Origin: Pogonophryne albipinna | Taxonomy: Eukaryota; Chordata; Actinopteri; Perciformes; Artedidraconidae | Assembly (NCBI GenBank): GCA_028583405.1 | Contig: JAPTMU010000116.1 | Span: 1 to 64,000 of the forward strand | DNA: 64,000 nt | Direction of reading: 5' to 3' | Shown here: positions 63,928 through 64,000 of the stretch, in pieces | Position numbering within the stretch: position 1 is the stretch's first letter | How the letters are laid out: each line of letters opens with the position of its first letter | Position numbers and translations under genes: made by a program | Notes under the pieces: generated by a model | Told to the model about the DNA's origin: nothing | Database searches by the model: none | Seen by the model: only the letters and a program-made list of their open reading frames with translations

Positions 63928-64000
63928 TTAGGGCTGCTCGATTATGGCAAAAATCATAATCATGATTATTTTGGTCAATAATTGAGATCACGATTATTAA
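63928..64000 (+). mobile_element. Left end of a hAT-like MITE cut by the window edge
   Basis: AGGGCTGCTCGATTATGGC with AAAAATCATAATCATGATTA resembles the terminus of a widespread vertebrate and teleost hAT-type non-autonomous family. The other end lies beyond the window. Confidence 0.5.

Overview
The window is a gene-bearing stretch of a ray-finned (teleost) fish chromosome. The evidence is GT-AG-spliced vertebrate genes, teleost-style transposons (Tc1/mariner, hAT, L2-like LINE tails, TTAA-flanked MITEs, a tRNA-like SINE) and very long (TG)n microsatellites. There is no operon structure, CRISPR array or prokaryotic feature. I could not identify the species.

Four protein-coding genes lie on the + strand. 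(1) zfyve16 (endofin), an endosomal FYVE protein of the SARA family, has 17 coding exons between 2234 and 23539. Its introns hold a dead Tc1 element with a hAT element inside it, and a decayed non-LTR retrotransposon with two further elements inside it. (2) A SEC14-like CRAL-TRIO/GOLD lipid-binding protein of the SEC14L2/3 group has 12 coding exons between 28080 and 34881; its start lies just downstream of a 241-bp (TG)n tract. (3) cnnm4, a CNNM/ACDP magnesium transporter, has 8 coding exons between 37625 and 53827. (4) cnnm3 starts at 60301 and runs off the right edge after its third coding exon. cnnm4 and cnnm3 are tandem and co-oriented, the same neighbour pair as in human (2q11.2).

The most unusual structure is in cnnm4. 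The last part of the exon 44140-44309 and its splice donor are copied ten times in a perfect 33-bp tandem array. Because 33 is a multiple of three and no stop interrupts it, all ten donors are in frame, so the locus could in principle add 0 to 9 copies of an 11-residue block inside the cyclic-nucleotide-binding-homology domain. cnnm4 exon 1 also carries an apparent one-base frameshift in an acidic, low-complexity linker (about 37950-38000). This is either an assembly error or a real lesion.

Regulatory sequence that can be seen: a palindromic CRE (TGACGTCA) and a GC-rich block just upstream of the cnnm4 ATG, and a 36-codon upstream ORF with a strong start context that ends 11 bp before the cnnm3 ATG. 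Intergenic stretches at 23.5-28.1, 34.9-37.6 and 53.8-60.3 kb contain only candidate UTRs, microsatellites and repeat fragments that I can recognise. All gene calls rest on reading splice sites, phase and protein family motifs by eye; no database search or transcript was available.
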